Below, piece by piece: positions 22,122 through 33,039 of a DNA stretch of 64,000 nt (positions are counted from its first letter, which is position 1; every line of letters begins with the position of its first letter). The position numbers and the translations under genes are program-made. The DNA lies in assembly GCA_028583685.1 (NCBI GenBank), contig JAMXIF010001210.1:7389801-7453800 (forward strand). The letters run 5' to 3'. This stretch comes from Petaurus breviceps papuanus (taxonomy: Eukaryota > Chordata > Mammalia > Diprotodontia > Petauridae). The notes under the pieces are model-generated. The model worked only from the letters and a program-made list of their open reading frames with translations, did no database searches and was not told the origin of the DNA.

Positions 22122-23070
22122 GGTAGATCCAAGATGGTAGTTTAGAGGTAACCCAGCTGAACTCTTTCACATTCTCCTCCAAACAACTTAAAAATAATTC
22201 CTCAAAACAAATTTTGAAGTGGCAGAGAAAACAGAAGGTCAGAGTGAGACAGGTTTCTGGAATTAGGGTGAAGGCCTGTCAGAAGCCCACATATTAGCAG
22301 CAGCAGCAGCTTTGAGAGCTCTCAGCTCAGAGACAGTAAAGGGGTCAAATAACTGATCAGAGAAATTGCCTGGGATTCTTTGCTGGCACTCAGTATAGAT
22401 GGCACTAATTGGCAATACCATGATCAAAGACAATTGCAAGGAGGTGACTGGGGTGACCCAGTGGGTAGAGTACTTGATCTAGAATGAGGACACTTACTTA
22501 CTTTGTAACTTTGGGCAAGTCATTTAACTTCTGTTTGACTTAATTCACTGAAGGATGAAATGGCAAACCACTGCAGTATCTTTGACAAGAAAATATTATG
22601 GATACCATATATGGTCCATGGGGTCATGAAGAGTCAGATATGACTGAATGACTGAACAAAGATAATTCTAAAGGATTAATGACTAAAATAATTCGTTCTA
22701 CCTCCAGAGGGAACTGATGAATTCTGAGTACAAACTGAAGTATAATTTTCTCACTTTATTTTCTAACTTCTAAAAGATATGACTAATATGCTGGTATGTT
22801 TTACATGATTTCACATGAATCATTTTTTAAATAGGAAGGTTCTTTTTATTTTTTAAAAAAATATTTATTTAGTATTTCATTTTCCCCACTCCCATGTAAA
22901 AACATTTTTTAACATTTGTTTTTGAAACTTTTAGTTTCAACACACGCATATTTGATATCTTATTGCTTTCCTACTCAGTGGGTGGGGAAGAGTATAGGAG
23001 GGAGGGAGAAAATCTGCAACTCAAAATTTTAAAGGAATATTAAAAATAAATAATAAAGATTTTTTTAAGC
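22122..23070 (+). mobile_element. LINE-1 deletion form: 5'UTR joined to 3'UTR
   Basis: It starts like the marsupial LINE-1 5'UTR (GGGGGTAGATCCAAGATGGTAG, CTCCTCCAAACAACTTAAAAATAATTCCTC, TTTTGAAGTGGCAGAGAAAAC). Around 22400-22413 it passes straight into the ORF2-end/3'UTR sequence (GGCAATACCATGATCAAAGACAATTG). After an inserted SINE it continues with CTACCTCCAGAGGGAACTGATGAATTCTGAGTACAAACTG and a 3'UTR with TGGGGAAGAGTATAGGAGGGAGGGAGAAAATCTGCAACTC, ending A-rich. Both ORFs are missing. The element could be a retroposed spliced transcript or an established short family; recombination is less likely. Confidence 0.7.
22441..22657 (+). repeat. tRNA-derived SINE with RTE-like tail, inside the LINE-1 form
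   Basis: GAGGTGACTGGGGTGACCCAGTGGGTAGAG head, CTTTGGGCAAGTCATTTAACTT, GATGAAATGGCAAACCACTGCAGTATCTTTGACAAGAAAATATTATGG, then GGGGTCATGAAGAGTCAGATATGACTGAATGACTG. The LINE-1 sequence AAAGACAATTGCAAG (22426-22440) recurs as AAAGATAATTCTAAAG (22658-22673), a diverged target-site duplication. Confidence 0.85.
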
Positions 23071-23519
23071 TAGTGAAAACCTAAATGGCTTTTTCTAAGT
23101 GAACCACAAGAATAAAAATAAATAATACATTTTGAAGTTTTGCTTTCCTGGGATCAATTAATATTTACTAGATACAAAACACTTGTTTTAAAAAGTCAAT
23201 AAATGATGTCATTGGTAAGCAATTCGGTTATAAATCTTTCCCATTTTTGAACTGACTAAACAATATGATGTCTAGCCGTGACATTTATTTGCACATGGAA
23301 GCTATAACAAAATTTATTTGTTGCTAATATCAAATACTGCTTAAATAAAACCTAATAAATATGAAGAAGGGATACAGGTAAACTGAGTTTGATGAATTTG
23401 ACAAACAATATTTCTTGATAAGAAAATCATCTTGAATTTTTGTTCTTATATTATTGATTTATGAGGGGAGGGCAGTAAGATGAAAAGCTGCATCTTCTTT
23501 AAGGATTTCCACAAACTTC
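23071..23519. other. No recognised feature
   Basis: AT-rich sequence between the LINE-1 A-rich end and an old MIR. No domain-bearing frame. Confidence 0.45.
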
Positions 23520-23690
23520 TAACAACAGCTGATGTTACTATAGAATTTAACAATTTTACAAAGTGTCTTATAAATGATCTCATTATTTTGTTGCATCAAT
23601 ATAGCTTATTATAGGCAAGGCAGTTTTTATTTTTCATAGTTTTCCTCAAGAGTGAACTGAAATTCAGAAAGGGCAGGGCCCACGTCCCAA
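23520..23690 (-). repeat. MIR-type SINE, reversed
   Basis: TTTACAAAGTGTCTTATAAATGATCTCATTATTTTG, then AGGCAAGGCAGTTTTTATTTTTCATAGTTTTCCTCAAGAGTGAACTGAAATTCAGAAAGG. Weak match, order correct. Confidence 0.55.
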
Positions 23691-23979
23691 TGTTCATTTC
23701 TTGCATTTCTGATCATGAGTGTACCAAGACTCATGCATGAAACTCTAATGCTTTTTTTTTAAATGTCAGGACATCTTGAATTTTAGAGTAGGTATTATTC
23801 ATTAAACCCTATTGAAATGTTTTGTGAATTCACAGTGTTAAAACTGAGTAAATTTAAGGCAATAGTATAGATAATCTAGTTTGGTAAATATTTTCAGCCC
23901 TTCTTATTTCTAATATTGTGAAAAGAAATGAGGGAAGTATAAACTGATAGAGGCATAGCTACTCTTTAAAAGAGTCTAC

Positions 23980-24110
23980 AGATCAAGCATTTGTTAAGCT
24001 CTAATTATGTTCCAAACACTATACTAAACACTGAGAATACAAATTAAAAAAAAACAAAAAGAAAAAGAAAGATAGCCTTCCTTCAAGGTGCTTAAAGGGA
24101 GAAGGCAACA
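23980..24110 (-). repeat. L2 LINE 3' end, reversed
   Basis: AGCATTTGTTAAGCTCTAATTATGTTCCAAACACTATACTAAACACTGAGAATACAAA, then CTTCCTTCAAGGTGCTTAAAGGGAG. Reversed L2 terminus with an A-rich internal expansion near 24045-24070. Confidence 0.7.
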
Positions 24111-24364
24111 CATCAGAGAGAAAAGTGGAGTGGAAGGTGTGCATAGTGGTGAAGTCCAAAGAATCAGGAGTAGAGTTGGGAAAGGAATAAAGGAGTGAGC
24201 ATATCTTGCTTAGCACTTGCTCAAAAATGGAGGTTTTAGGAGAAACTCACTAATTGACAAAGGGCTAGAGAGATCTTTTGGGAGAGAAGGAGGCATATTC
24301 CTGGGTCAGGATATCTTTTGTTTGTTTATAATCCGTTGAAAAAATTCTTGAAAAGATGTGCCCC

Positions 24365-26270
24365 TACCCTACTTTTATTTGACATAGTTTTATAAAAGCT
24401 AACTATAGCAAAGCAAGAAAAGAAAATTAAAGCTATAAACATTAGAAAAGACAGAACTATCCCAATTTGCAGAGGACTAGATGGTTTACTTAGAAACATT
24501 CACAAAAATCAATGGACAGACTAATTGAGATGATTAACATCTTCTGTAAAGTGACATAATACAAAATAAATGTACAAAATTACCATTATTTCCATGTAGT
24601 ACTAACAAAAACTGGCAAAATTCCATTCAAAATATTTATGAAATATATAAAACTATAGAAGTTAATCAGCAAGATACACACATATAAGATTTATATAATT
24701 ATAGCTGCAAAATACTTTTTAGCTATGAAAGAAGACTTAAATTGATGACTATCTAGTGTATACATTTAGTACTATAAGAGTTAAGTTATAGAATGATAAA
24801 ATTCATTTTCATTTTATTCATATCAAGGGAGTTAATTGAAATAAGTTGGAGTGTAGGGGTCTTGTTATCAGACTTCAAACTACATTATAAAGCAATGATC
24901 ATTGAAGTTATTTGGTACTTTTTAAGAAACAGAGCAGGATATCAATGGAATAAACAGTCTGAGTAAGAGCTTGAATCAGTTGAAAATAATAGCTAAGCAT
25001 TTGGTAAGCCCCAAAACACAAATTATAGAATGTAGGACTCCTCTTCCATTCATTTGGCATGAACTCTAAGAAAACGTGGAAAGTAATTTAGCAAAAAATA
25101 TATTTTTGAACATCATTTTAGACCATATACTCCAATGAATTCCAAATGGTATTGGATCTGTACTTAAAAGGCAACAATGAACAAAAGAGAGATTTGGAAA
25201 ATTAAAAAATATATATTTTAAACGTGTTCAAGTGGATAGTTCTTTCCCTGTGAAAGAGATGAAGATGAAAGACACAACAAATAGTGTTTTACAGTTCACT
25301 CTACCTCTTGTTTTTCATGAACAAAATTAAGAAAGATGGAATAATAGTATAAACTATTGAATAGGATAAATATTTTTATTAAACATTACTGATAAAAGTC
25401 TCATATACAATTGTTATAATCAATGCATATATAAAAACAAGTGCTAATCTCTCATCAGATAGTCAAAGGTTACCAAACATCAGTTTTTGAAAGAAGAATT
25501 AGCAAACTATAAGTAATAATATGAAAACATGTCCCAAATTACTAATTTTTGAAAACTCAGAAATGTTCATTCACACAATGCAAATTGGTAAAGATGACAA
25601 AAACAGGAACAGTGTTATTGGGTTCTGGATATCAGTTTGGAATTAGGCAAGAAAAGTGATGAAACTGTTCATTCCCTTCAAACTCTAAGTCCTAGTATTG
25701 GGCCCCAAGACACATCTCAAGGAAAGGGAAGGTAGAGATAAAGGTTCAATATCTACTAAATGTTCTTAGCAGCACTTTTTTGGTGTGTGTGTGTGTGATT
25801 GCAAAGAAGTGAAAACAAAGATACTCACCATTTAGAGGGTGGTTGAATAAAAAGCTGTGGAGCATGAATGTTGTGGAACATTGTTGTTTAGTATGAGATG
25901 TCATCATTCAGAGGAACATGGGAAGATTTTATGAACTGATGAAAAGTAAAAATAAACAGAACCAAAAGAACAATGTATACAATGAGTGAAATAATGTAGA
26001 TGAAAAAAAAAATTTACTACAAGGAAGATAAACTCTGAGTAATGCAAGAACCACCAATGCTCCTGGAGAATAGATAAGGAAGCCTAACTCTTTTTTTCTT
26101 GCCAAAGAGGTGGGGGCTCTGAATCAGATGGAGTTATTGTATCCATCGTTTAGTTTGACTTTTTTTTCTTTGTTTTAAGTGAGGATTTGTTTTGAAGGAC
26201 TGAGAAAAGAGGATTTGGAAAAATGTTTTTCTGCCCTTTTTTTTTAAGCTGGGATATTCTATCATAAGTC
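24365..26270 (+). mobile_element. Ancient LINE-1, ORF2 3' half
   Basis: It tracks the marsupial LINE-1 ORF2 from just before the catalytic YADD segment to the 3' end. Blocks include CATAGTTTTATAAAAGCTAACTATAGCAA, CCAATTTGCAGAGGACTAGATGG, ACTAATTGAGATGATTAACATCTTC, AGACTTCAAACTACATTATAAAGCAATGATCATTGAAGTTATTTGGTACTTTTTAAGAAACAGAGC, CTTAGCAGCACTTTTTTGG, GGGTGGTTGAATAAAAAGCTGTGG and ACAGAACCAAAAGAACAATGTATAC. It has many stops and frameshifts, is clearly old, and lacks ORF1. A (TG)n run sits near 25782-25797. Confidence 0.8.
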
Positions 26271-26629
26271 ATTTTTAGCACAAATACTTATTTAAGCCAA
26301 TGATACTTTTTAGGGTAATGTAAAAGCCCTCTGTGAATGTCTTCAGTAGAACCTGATAATAGAATATCAATAGAACTCGGCTAAATGATGAATTAAGTGG
26401 TAATCTGAAGATAAAGGTCTACTAGATCAGTACTGCTCTATACCTATCCAAGATGGTATTAAATGCTATATACTCACAACCGAAAATGTAGTGCATTATG
26501 AATTAAAGCTTCTGGAGTACAGATTGACTGATTTCTGTATAGTGTAGACATGGAAAAGATAAGAGTTCTAGAATAGAAGCTCAGTGTTCATACCCAATCA
26601 CATTAACACATGATATAATATCTTTATTG
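26271..26629. other. No recognised feature
   Basis: AT-rich flank of the old LINE-1; contains no recognised repeat. Confidence 0.4.
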
Positions 26630-26722
26630 TAATCTCTCTTTCTCTTGCTCCCTCCTTCCCTATCTCTCTGTCTCTCTGTCTGGCTCTGTCTCTCTCTCTG
26701 TCTCTCTTTCTCTCTCTTTTCA
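26630..26722. repeat. Polypyrimidine (TCTC)n tract
   Basis: TCTCTTTCTC, CTCCTTCC and CTCTCTGTCTCTCTGTCTGG units, about 90 bases almost without purines apart from G in TCTG units. It ends TTTTCAG, which looks like a splice acceptor but has no supporting exon. Confidence 0.9.
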
Positions 26723-27024
26723 GTATGTTTAGTTAGGCTTTCTTATTCCAATGGAATCATCAATTGGCTATCTTTTACTTGTCACTAAATTACTAACACA
26801 TTTCCACCCTTGCCCCCAATCATATTATTCTGAAGAGATATTTAAGTGCCTTTTCCTGCCCAAGTCCTCATTTGTAATGTGATACAGCTTGCTTGTGTTA
26901 GCCATACATTTATCTCCGTTACCTTTGGGTGATTCACAATTCTAGTTTGTGGGAGACTAAGGAATTTCAGCACTTTCATCTGGCATGACCAGAAGAATAA
27001 AAATTGGGCTGGAGAGGGTGGGGA

Positions 27025-27425
27025 GGATGAAGCCCTTCCCTCAAGGACCTTACATTTTACTGAGAGATATAACAGGTAAACAAAGAAGTAAAAATGAATA
27101 ATAATTTAAGAAGCAGAAAACACTAACAGCTAGGGCAATAAGAAAGGTTATGTGGAGGAAGGGGTTGGTAACATAGCTTTGCCATTTTATAGATGGCAAA
27201 GATTCTAAGACACAGAAGCAGATAGGGATTGCATTCAAGCATGGAGGTCACCCTGTCTAAAGGCACTGAACTGCAAGTGGAGATTTTGGCTAAAATAGAA
27301 TGTTGGAAGTGGAGTAATATGAAGAAATTCTGAGAAGGTTAGCTGGAACCAGATGGTGTAGAACTTTAAGTGCCAGGGTGAAGAGTTGTTATTTTATCCT
27401 CAAGGCAATAGGAGTAAGTATTTAG
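27025..27425 (-). repeat. L2 LINE, 3' end and ORF end reversed
   Basis: CCTTCCCTCAAGGACCTTACATTTTACTGAGAG, CAGGTAAACAAAGAAG, then AGCTGGAACCAGATGGTGTAGAACTTTAAGTGCCAGGG and TTATTTTATCCTCAAGGCAATAGGAG. About 120 bp in the middle (around 27175-27290) resembles an inserted MIR-class piece. Confidence 0.75.
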
Positions 27426-27759
27426 GGATTTTTGAGTCAGAGAGCAAGAAGTTGTACACATGATTGTTATGTAGATATAGTGACTAATTACACTTTTGGA
27501 AAAGAAGCAAAGCATACATTTAAAGAAAGACTTCATACTTGAATGTTTTTATGATTAATGGTTTAGTAAATTAGATTTAATAAATTAGAGTTGGCACAAG
27601 GCAGGAAAGAGCAAGGCAAGAAAATAGGAATCATAAGGGATTATATTACTGTAAGAAACAGACTTTTCTAGATTCTTTTCAGGTTTAACATCTGGGCTGG
27701 ACCAGCTGCTCTGCTTACCTCCTATTCTCTTCTTTCTGACTACTTCCCCTTTTATTAGA
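27426..27759. other. No recognised feature
   Basis: No repeat or exon recognised; contains TTTAATAAATTAGAG and a CT-rich patch near 27720-27750. Confidence 0.4.
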
Positions 27760-27945
27760 AAACATAAAATTGTAAAACTAGGAGGGAATTTAGAAATTAC
27801 CTAGTAAAACCAAAATTGGGAAACCGAAGACAGAGAATTGGTATGACTTACTGAAGTTCACAGCTGAGATTAGAACACCAAACTGACTTATGGTCTAGTT
27901 CTTTTTTTCACTACACCATACTACTGTCTTTATCTTTAGAAATGA
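27760..27945 (-). repeat. MIR3 (Ther-2) SINE
   Basis: CATAAAATTGTAAAACTAGGAGGGAATTTAGAAATTACCTAGTAAAACC, AACCGAAGACAGAGAATTGG and TTCTTTTTTTCACTACACCATACTACTG, reversed MIR3 nearly end to end. Confidence 0.78.
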
Positions 27946-27957
27946 GTTCTTTTTTAG

Positions 27958-28150
27958 AGACAGTATGCTATAGTAGATAGGGCTTAGAACTTGGAATCAG
28001 AGAAACCTGGGTTCAAATTGTACCTTAGACACTAGCTATGTGATCCTAGGAAAGTCACTTGAACATTTTTTGACTCAGTTTTCTCATATGTAAAATAAGA
28101 GGATTGGACTAGATGGCTTTCCAGATGTCTTCCAGCTACTAATGGTCCTA
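27958..28150 (+). repeat. MIR3 (Ther-2) SINE, near full length
   Basis: GACAGTATGCTATAGTAGATAGGGC, GGAATCAGAGAAACCTGGGTTCAAATTG, CACTAGCTATGTGATCCTAGGAAAGTCACTTG, GACTCAGTTTTCTCATATGTAAAATAAGAGGATTGGACTAGATGGC and CTTCCAGCTACTAATGGTCC. The best MIR3 in the window. It lies head to head with the reversed copy at 27760-27945. Confidence 0.88.
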
Positions 28151-29282
28151 AAATGACAGTAAAAACTTTAAGCTTGTCAACTTAGATGATTTTAGGGATA
28201 GAAAGTGTTGCCTACAGAGTTTAAACCTTTTTAACTATGAGAAACAGTATGATCAAACAAACAAATGTCTGTCTTTTTGTTTTCTTTGGACAGTTTGGGG
28301 AATAAATATCTTTTAAAGAGATAAACATATCGGAGGTGAATAATCCTTATCTAGTTGTCTTAGGTAGAGCTGGGAATTTCTGCACCTATAACAAACTAAG
28401 AGGGGAAGAATTGTTGGTGGCAGTAATGCTGAGGACAGTCAGATGGTGCTAACAGTTGTTCAAGAAAAGGGAATTATCAAGGGAGTATGACTTGTATTCC
28501 CACAGGGCAATGGCTGGAGGAAATGCCCAGGGGGAAGAATACTTGAGAGAAAGGTACCTTGATATGGTGGCCAGAGAGCCCCTGTCACCCAGTAAGAGTT
28601 ATGATTCTGGTAGTTATTTATTAAAATGCACAGAGAGATCATTTGTTTCTTTTATCATATGGAAAAGTTATTAAATATCCTGGGTAATTATACTATACAG
28701 AAATACCTTAGTATATAATCTGTCATTTTCTTCTGGCTCCTTACATGCCACATAAAAGACTCATTTGCTTGGTTTTACAATTACTTTGTTTACTTCCTTT
28801 GAATGTCAACCAAAGAATGTCTTGATGAAATTACTGGTGGGTTTCAAATTTTCCATCAATTCTGGGTACTGTCTATTTTTTAGCATGATTTTTTAAGTTA
28901 GAAAATTATATAAGTATAATTGAGCTAATTAGCTCTTAGTATGAACAAATTTGGCAATAAAATATGTTAGCTCCAGCTTTAAATCAACCTCCAGTCTGCA
29001 GTCTTGCCATTGAGTATGCTCACTGTGGTAGCAAGATCTAATTAACTATCGACTCATCTTGTAGGGAACTGAGCTATATGTATATGTGTCTGATGTAGGA
29101 ATGCATCTTTGTGGTATTTCCTGACATTTTAGTTAAAGAAATCTTTGCCGCATCTTTTACTGTTGAATGTTTAGTTTAAGCTAAGTTGCCAATGTAAAAT
29201 CTAGAATAATGGTAATTTCATAGTCAATGCCAATTTGTATTCAGAGTAAGGCATTGGTCAAATGAAAAAATAATGTAGTAAT
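28151..29282. other. No recognised feature
   Basis: Opposing 72- and 60-codon frames at 28456-28674 carry no domain. The rest is AT-rich and unique-looking. Confidence 0.45.
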
Positions 29283-29427
29283 GGGGCGGCTAGGTGGCGC
29301 AGTGAATAGAGCACTGGCCCTGGAGTCAGGAGGACATGAGTTCAAATTTGACCTCAGGCAACACAAAAACTAGCCATGTGACCTTGGGCAAGTCACTAAA
29401 CCCAAATTGCCCTCCAAAAAAAAAAAG
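29283..29427 (+). repeat. A-tailed marsupial SINE (WSINE1-like)
   Basis: GGGGCGGCTAGGTGGCGCAGTGAATAGAGCACTGGCCCTGGAGTCAGGAGGACATGAGTTCAAATTTGACCTCAGGC, AACTAGCCATGTGACCTTGGGCAAGTCACTAAACCCAAATTGCCCTCC, then an A-tract. The flanks AAAATAATGTAGTAAT and AAAATAATATATTATT are a likely, diverged target-site duplication. This is close to the family consensus and a good reference copy. Confidence 0.93.
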
Positions 29428-29499
29428 GAAGAAAATAATATATTATTGGAATTATCCATTTAAGAAATTTCTTTAACACCATATTACCTCAATAAAGTA

Positions 29500-29745
29500 G
29501 TGCAGCCTTATGAAAAGAACAATGACTGCCCAGCTCAGACGTGATTGCATTTGTCATGACTCTGATGTTTAATTAGTTGTGTGATATTATTATTATATTA
29601 GGTCTATCACTCCTCTTACCTCCAATTTCCATATCCTCTAAAAGTGGACAATCCTATTTCCGACACCTGCCTCAGTATTGTTTTGAAGAAAGCTTTACTA
29701 CTGTTAAAGTTGTTATATTAAAGTGTCATATAAATGCAAATTATT
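29500..29745 (+). repeat. MIR-type SINE
   Basis: AAAGAACAATGACTGCCC, CACTCCTCTTACCTCCAATTTCCATATCC, CCGACACCTGCCTCAGTATTG and AGTGTCATATAAATGCAAATTATT. Diverged. Confidence 0.5.
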
Positions 29746-30204
29746 AACATGTGATGAAAAAGTTTTTATAATGGGACATGTTTGATTCACCCTTGGGCTT
29801 TTAGCAACTAGCTAAAGAAGCGATTTTGCTCTGGGCTTGTTCCACAGTTTTTGAGACGTTTTTAGGTACCAGGTTATATCGGAGTAAACTGTGAACTCTT
29901 CAGAGAGATTGTCTAAGAATTCATTCTACCTTGGGAAGAATGTCCTTGTGATTTTGGTGGCTTCAGTTTTGTCTAGATTGTGTAGGACCCCTTTATAGTA
30001 CAAACCCTAAAGGGAATTTAATCAAACCCTGTTAGTGGCTTTCGAGATCTGTGGTCCCAATACTTTTAAAAATAAAAAGCATTTTGAGCACTCACTCTCC
30101 TCCTCCAATATTATTTATTTATTTACAACACATTACATGTATTACTGTATTAATAATTATGTATGTTATGGAACTTATAAAGAAGACAAATTTCATAACA
30201 ATGA
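29746..30204. other. No recognised feature
   Basis: A 71-codon frame at 30035-30250 has no domain and runs into the reversed L2 next door. Confidence 0.45.
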
Positions 30205-30420
30205 GAAAAGGGTAAAATATTTTATCTCAGAGTCAATAGGGAGCTGCTAGAGTTCATTGTGTAGGAGAGTGACCTGCTCTGACTTGTGATGTAGGAAAAT
30301 GACTGATGGCTCTCCAGGAGATGGATTGGAGAGGGGTTCTGCCTTGAAGTAGGACTGCCAATGAAAAGGCTATTTCAGTAGGCCAGGTGACCTATGAATT
30401 AGTGTGATCACTGTATGAGT
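30205..30420 (-). repeat. L2 LINE, ORF end reversed
   Basis: TATTTTATCTCAGAGTCAATAGGGAGCTGCTAGAGTTCATTGTGTAGGAGAGTGACCTGC, AGATGGATTGGAGAGGGG and AAGGCTATTTCAGTAGGCCAGG, the reversed L2 ORF C-terminal region. Confidence 0.8.
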
Positions 30421-30434
30421 GGAAAGAATGGAGG

Positions 30435-30505
30435 ATAAAGGAATAAACACTTTTTAAGCACCTCCTCTGTGCCAAACATCATGCTAAACCTTTTACAAAT
30501 TTTTT
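30435..30505 (-). repeat. L2/MIR-type 3' end, reversed
   Basis: AGGAATAAACACTTTTTAAGCACCTCCTCTGTGCCAAACATCATGCTAAACCTTTTACAAA. Confidence 0.65.
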
Positions 30506-31132
30506 TGGTAAATGATATAGATGAAAAAGATATAGAGATAAAAAATGACAAAATTTGGCACTTAGGAAGAGAATGAGGGATTAGATTACATAAAGTTTGG
30601 GAACTTTGGTACATGGAAAGGTGATGGTACCCTCAACACAAGTAGGGAAATCTGGAAGATTTGTCACAACCTCTGCATGTCTGCTCATCCACTGCATGTT
30701 ACTAACTCCCCCTCTCTTATTCAGAAGCCATTCCTCTAGACCACAGGGCCCGCCCTCTTCTGTGGTGAACTAACTACACAGTGATCTCAATTTGAGTTGC
30801 TAGGTGGATAGGAGGTAATTTTTCCAATGGCATCTGTGAAGCTGTTGCTATGGCCAGGTAGCTGTTAGACTGTAATTGCCACAAGGGTTCAATATCCAAT
30901 CAAGCTTAGAAGGAGGAAGGTTGGAAGTTTACAATGTTGAGAGTGAAAAGTAAAGTGGGTAAATATTGAAGAATGAAGATAGATGTAGTCATGTTAGAAA
31001 CAAACCCAGTGACTTGCTATTTCAGGGAAAATTGCATGTGACCCATTTTCCTACTCCTGATTGATAGATTACATACCTTTGAGGCAGGCCATGGTTCCCC
31101 AGGTGGCCCCCATGATGGATAATGTTCTTGGC
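30506..31132. other. No recognised feature
   Basis: Locally GC-richer around 30690-30770 (CCTCTAGACCACAGGGCCCGCCC). No CpG clustering and no exon seen. Confidence 0.45.
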
Positions 31133-31522
31133 CAGAGATGTCAAACATGTGGGGTACATGTGTCCTACAACACTTCCAAAATGCTAGTGTAAGCAGATTA
31201 ATATGTAATTCAGAAACAGTTAAAATAAATAAAATACAATAAAATATAGATAATGTTAATGTGTGGTTTTCTAAATAAATATATGGCCTGTAGGGGTTCT
31301 TATGTATGTTTTTTTTCTTTTTTGCTTTTTGGAGGGCAATTGGGGTTAAGTGACTTGCCCAAGGTCACATGGCTAGTTTTAATGTGTGTGTTAAGTGTCT
31401 GAGGTCAGATTTGAACTCAGGTCCTCCTGACTCTAAGGCCAGTGCTCTATTCACTGGGCCACGTAGCCTCCCCTTTATGTATTGTTTAATGGCCCCCTTT
31501 CTATCTGAGATCGACTCCCCTG
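31133..31522. mobile_element. Non-autonomous hAT-type DNA element, carrying a SINE
   Basis: The left end CAGAGATGTCAAACATG and right end TCGACTCCCCTG are imperfect inverted termini of the 'CAGGGGTGTCAAACTC' type. The interior keeps TAAAATAAATAAAATACAATAAAATATAGATAATGTTAATGTGTGGTTTTCTAAATAAATATATGGCC, which I recognise as a frequent marsupial palindromic element. The eight bases outside each end (TTCTTGGC, CTCTAGAC) agree at five positions, consistent with a decayed 8-bp hAT target duplication. It has no transposase; it would depend on one supplied in trans. Confidence 0.7.
31308..31474 (-). repeat. A-tailed marsupial SINE inside the hAT element
   Basis: T-tract, GGAGGGCAATTGGGGTTAAGTGACTTGCCCAAGGTCACATGGCTAG, GATTTGAACTCAGGTCCTCCTGACTC and CTCTATTCACTGGGCCACGTAGCC. 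TTATGTAT at 31300-31307 repeats at 31475-31482 as target-site duplication. The SINE postdates the hAT element. Confidence 0.9.
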
Positions 31523-31530
31523 CTCTAGAC

Positions 31531-32539
31531 CATTGGAAACTATTTGATTCTAGAACTGACATCCAATCTGATTTTAGGCATTATCTAATTGCCCAAGGTG
31601 TTTTAAGACCCTTGATATTGTCACCAAGTGGGTGCAGATATAGGTAGAAGTGTCCTACTAGGAAACTATGTCTGTTGCATACGCTGTACAACTCTAATAA
31701 TTATTGTCTTGTCTCTGAATTCTTAGTGCCTTTAATCCCATTGCCATATTTTGAAGCCAGATTACTTCTCTTTCTTGAATCACATTTTGCATAGATTTTC
31801 TTGTATATATTTCATGATTTTCTTAAATTTTAGGACTATTTTAAAAATCAAATTTCAAGTGCTAAAAATCATATTGAAAGAGTTGTCTTCACTGGGAGCT
31901 AAGGTAACAGATGAAATGGTTTTAGTTTGATATATATGATCAATTATGGTGTATATTGTTGTGTACATTGTTATTATAGTGTTTAGGATGTTTCTGTAAG
32001 TTATTACAAATTTAACTAGAAGAATTGGTTTAGAAATCATCTTCATTGGCTTTTAACTAAATTAAAAAAGTTAAAATCAGATGTTAAAAGTCATTCTTAC
32101 TATTAATACTACATGAGAAACTTAATAGAATGGCATGGTGCATGTCTGCTTTCATTACTGCACTTTAGGCATTATTGCAAAAAAAAGAATTGGATTTTCA
32201 TGTTGACAGAATGGTTACTAAATTGCTCATGGGAGAAAGGCATAATGTTATATGAATAAGAGTTCAATTATAGCATTAGTCAAATATAATTTTCTGGTCA
32301 TAGTGGAGAAAATATCTATATATAAAACAACCATTATCCATTCTGTGTTCTCCCGACTGCCTCTTACCATCTCATTATCTCATTATCTGGAAAAGAATTA
32401 CAATTTTCCAGATAATTCAGGCTAAGAATTTGTCATTGAAATGTTCACATAAGACCTTCTGTCTTCTGATGAACTGTCAAGGATCTGTGATTGCATTGTT
32501 AAGGCTTCTCACTCCACCTTGACAGGTTGCTTGGTCTTA
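31531..32539. other. No recognised feature
   Basis: AT-rich throughout, with an A-run at 32179. No recognised repeat. Confidence 0.45.
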
Positions 32540-32692
32540 GATTCAGACATATGAGGAGCTCATCAGTGTAACGTAGCTTGCCCATGGTTACACAGCCAAT
32601 TAAGCATCATTGGCTGTATTTCCAAAGTCTTCTTAACTCTTGATCCTAACAACATATTCACTATAACTATGTGATATTGCCTCTTGGGCTTC
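32540..32692 (-). repeat. MAR1/MIR-type SINE, reversed
   Basis: ATGAGGAGCTCATCAGTGTAACGTAGCTTGCCCATGGTTACACAGCC, AGTCTTCTTAACTCTTGATCCTAACAACATATTCACTATAACTATGTGATATTGCC. The 108-codon minus frame at 32563-32889 overlaps it and is not a gene. Confidence 0.6.
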
Positions 32693-33039
32693 TCTGGGAA
32701 TTGACTGAATTTTCCTTTTACAATTATTAGCACGAGAATTAATATGCTTGATTTTACCCTTTTTTGTATCCTTTTCACAACTGGTTTTAGACAGAGATTT
32801 AGGGAAATGTTGGAGGGCTCTGCCCTTTGGTGCAGAGAAAATATATCTGGTTCACCTTCTTCAGCTAATATATTACAAGAAGATGTCACCTAGTAATGCC
32901 AGAGGCCATAGCTGTTTTATTAAGTGCATCTGAATGCTTAAAAAGTAATGGTAGCATCAGTCAGCACTGTCATTTATGAAGGATTTAAAGGTCCATTAAC
33001 TTTGTGCTATAATTGAAAAACAAACAAACATTCAACATA
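32693..33039. other. No recognised feature
   Basis: Mixed sequence; frame 32748-32933 lacks any family signature. Confidence 0.4.

Noticed and set aside
26630-26725. Polypyrimidine tract ending TTTTCAG as a splice acceptor
   Set aside because: The tract is a simple TCTC repeat, and no open, exon-like sequence follows.
27760-28150. Long inverted repeat made of two MIR3 copies
   Set aside because: The copies are diverged and face each other by chance; no recent palindrome formation is indicated.
29283-29350. tRNA gene
   Set aside because: The tRNA-like A and B box sequences here, and in the other heads, belong to SINEs with tails and target duplications; no cloverleaf-capable tRNA is present.
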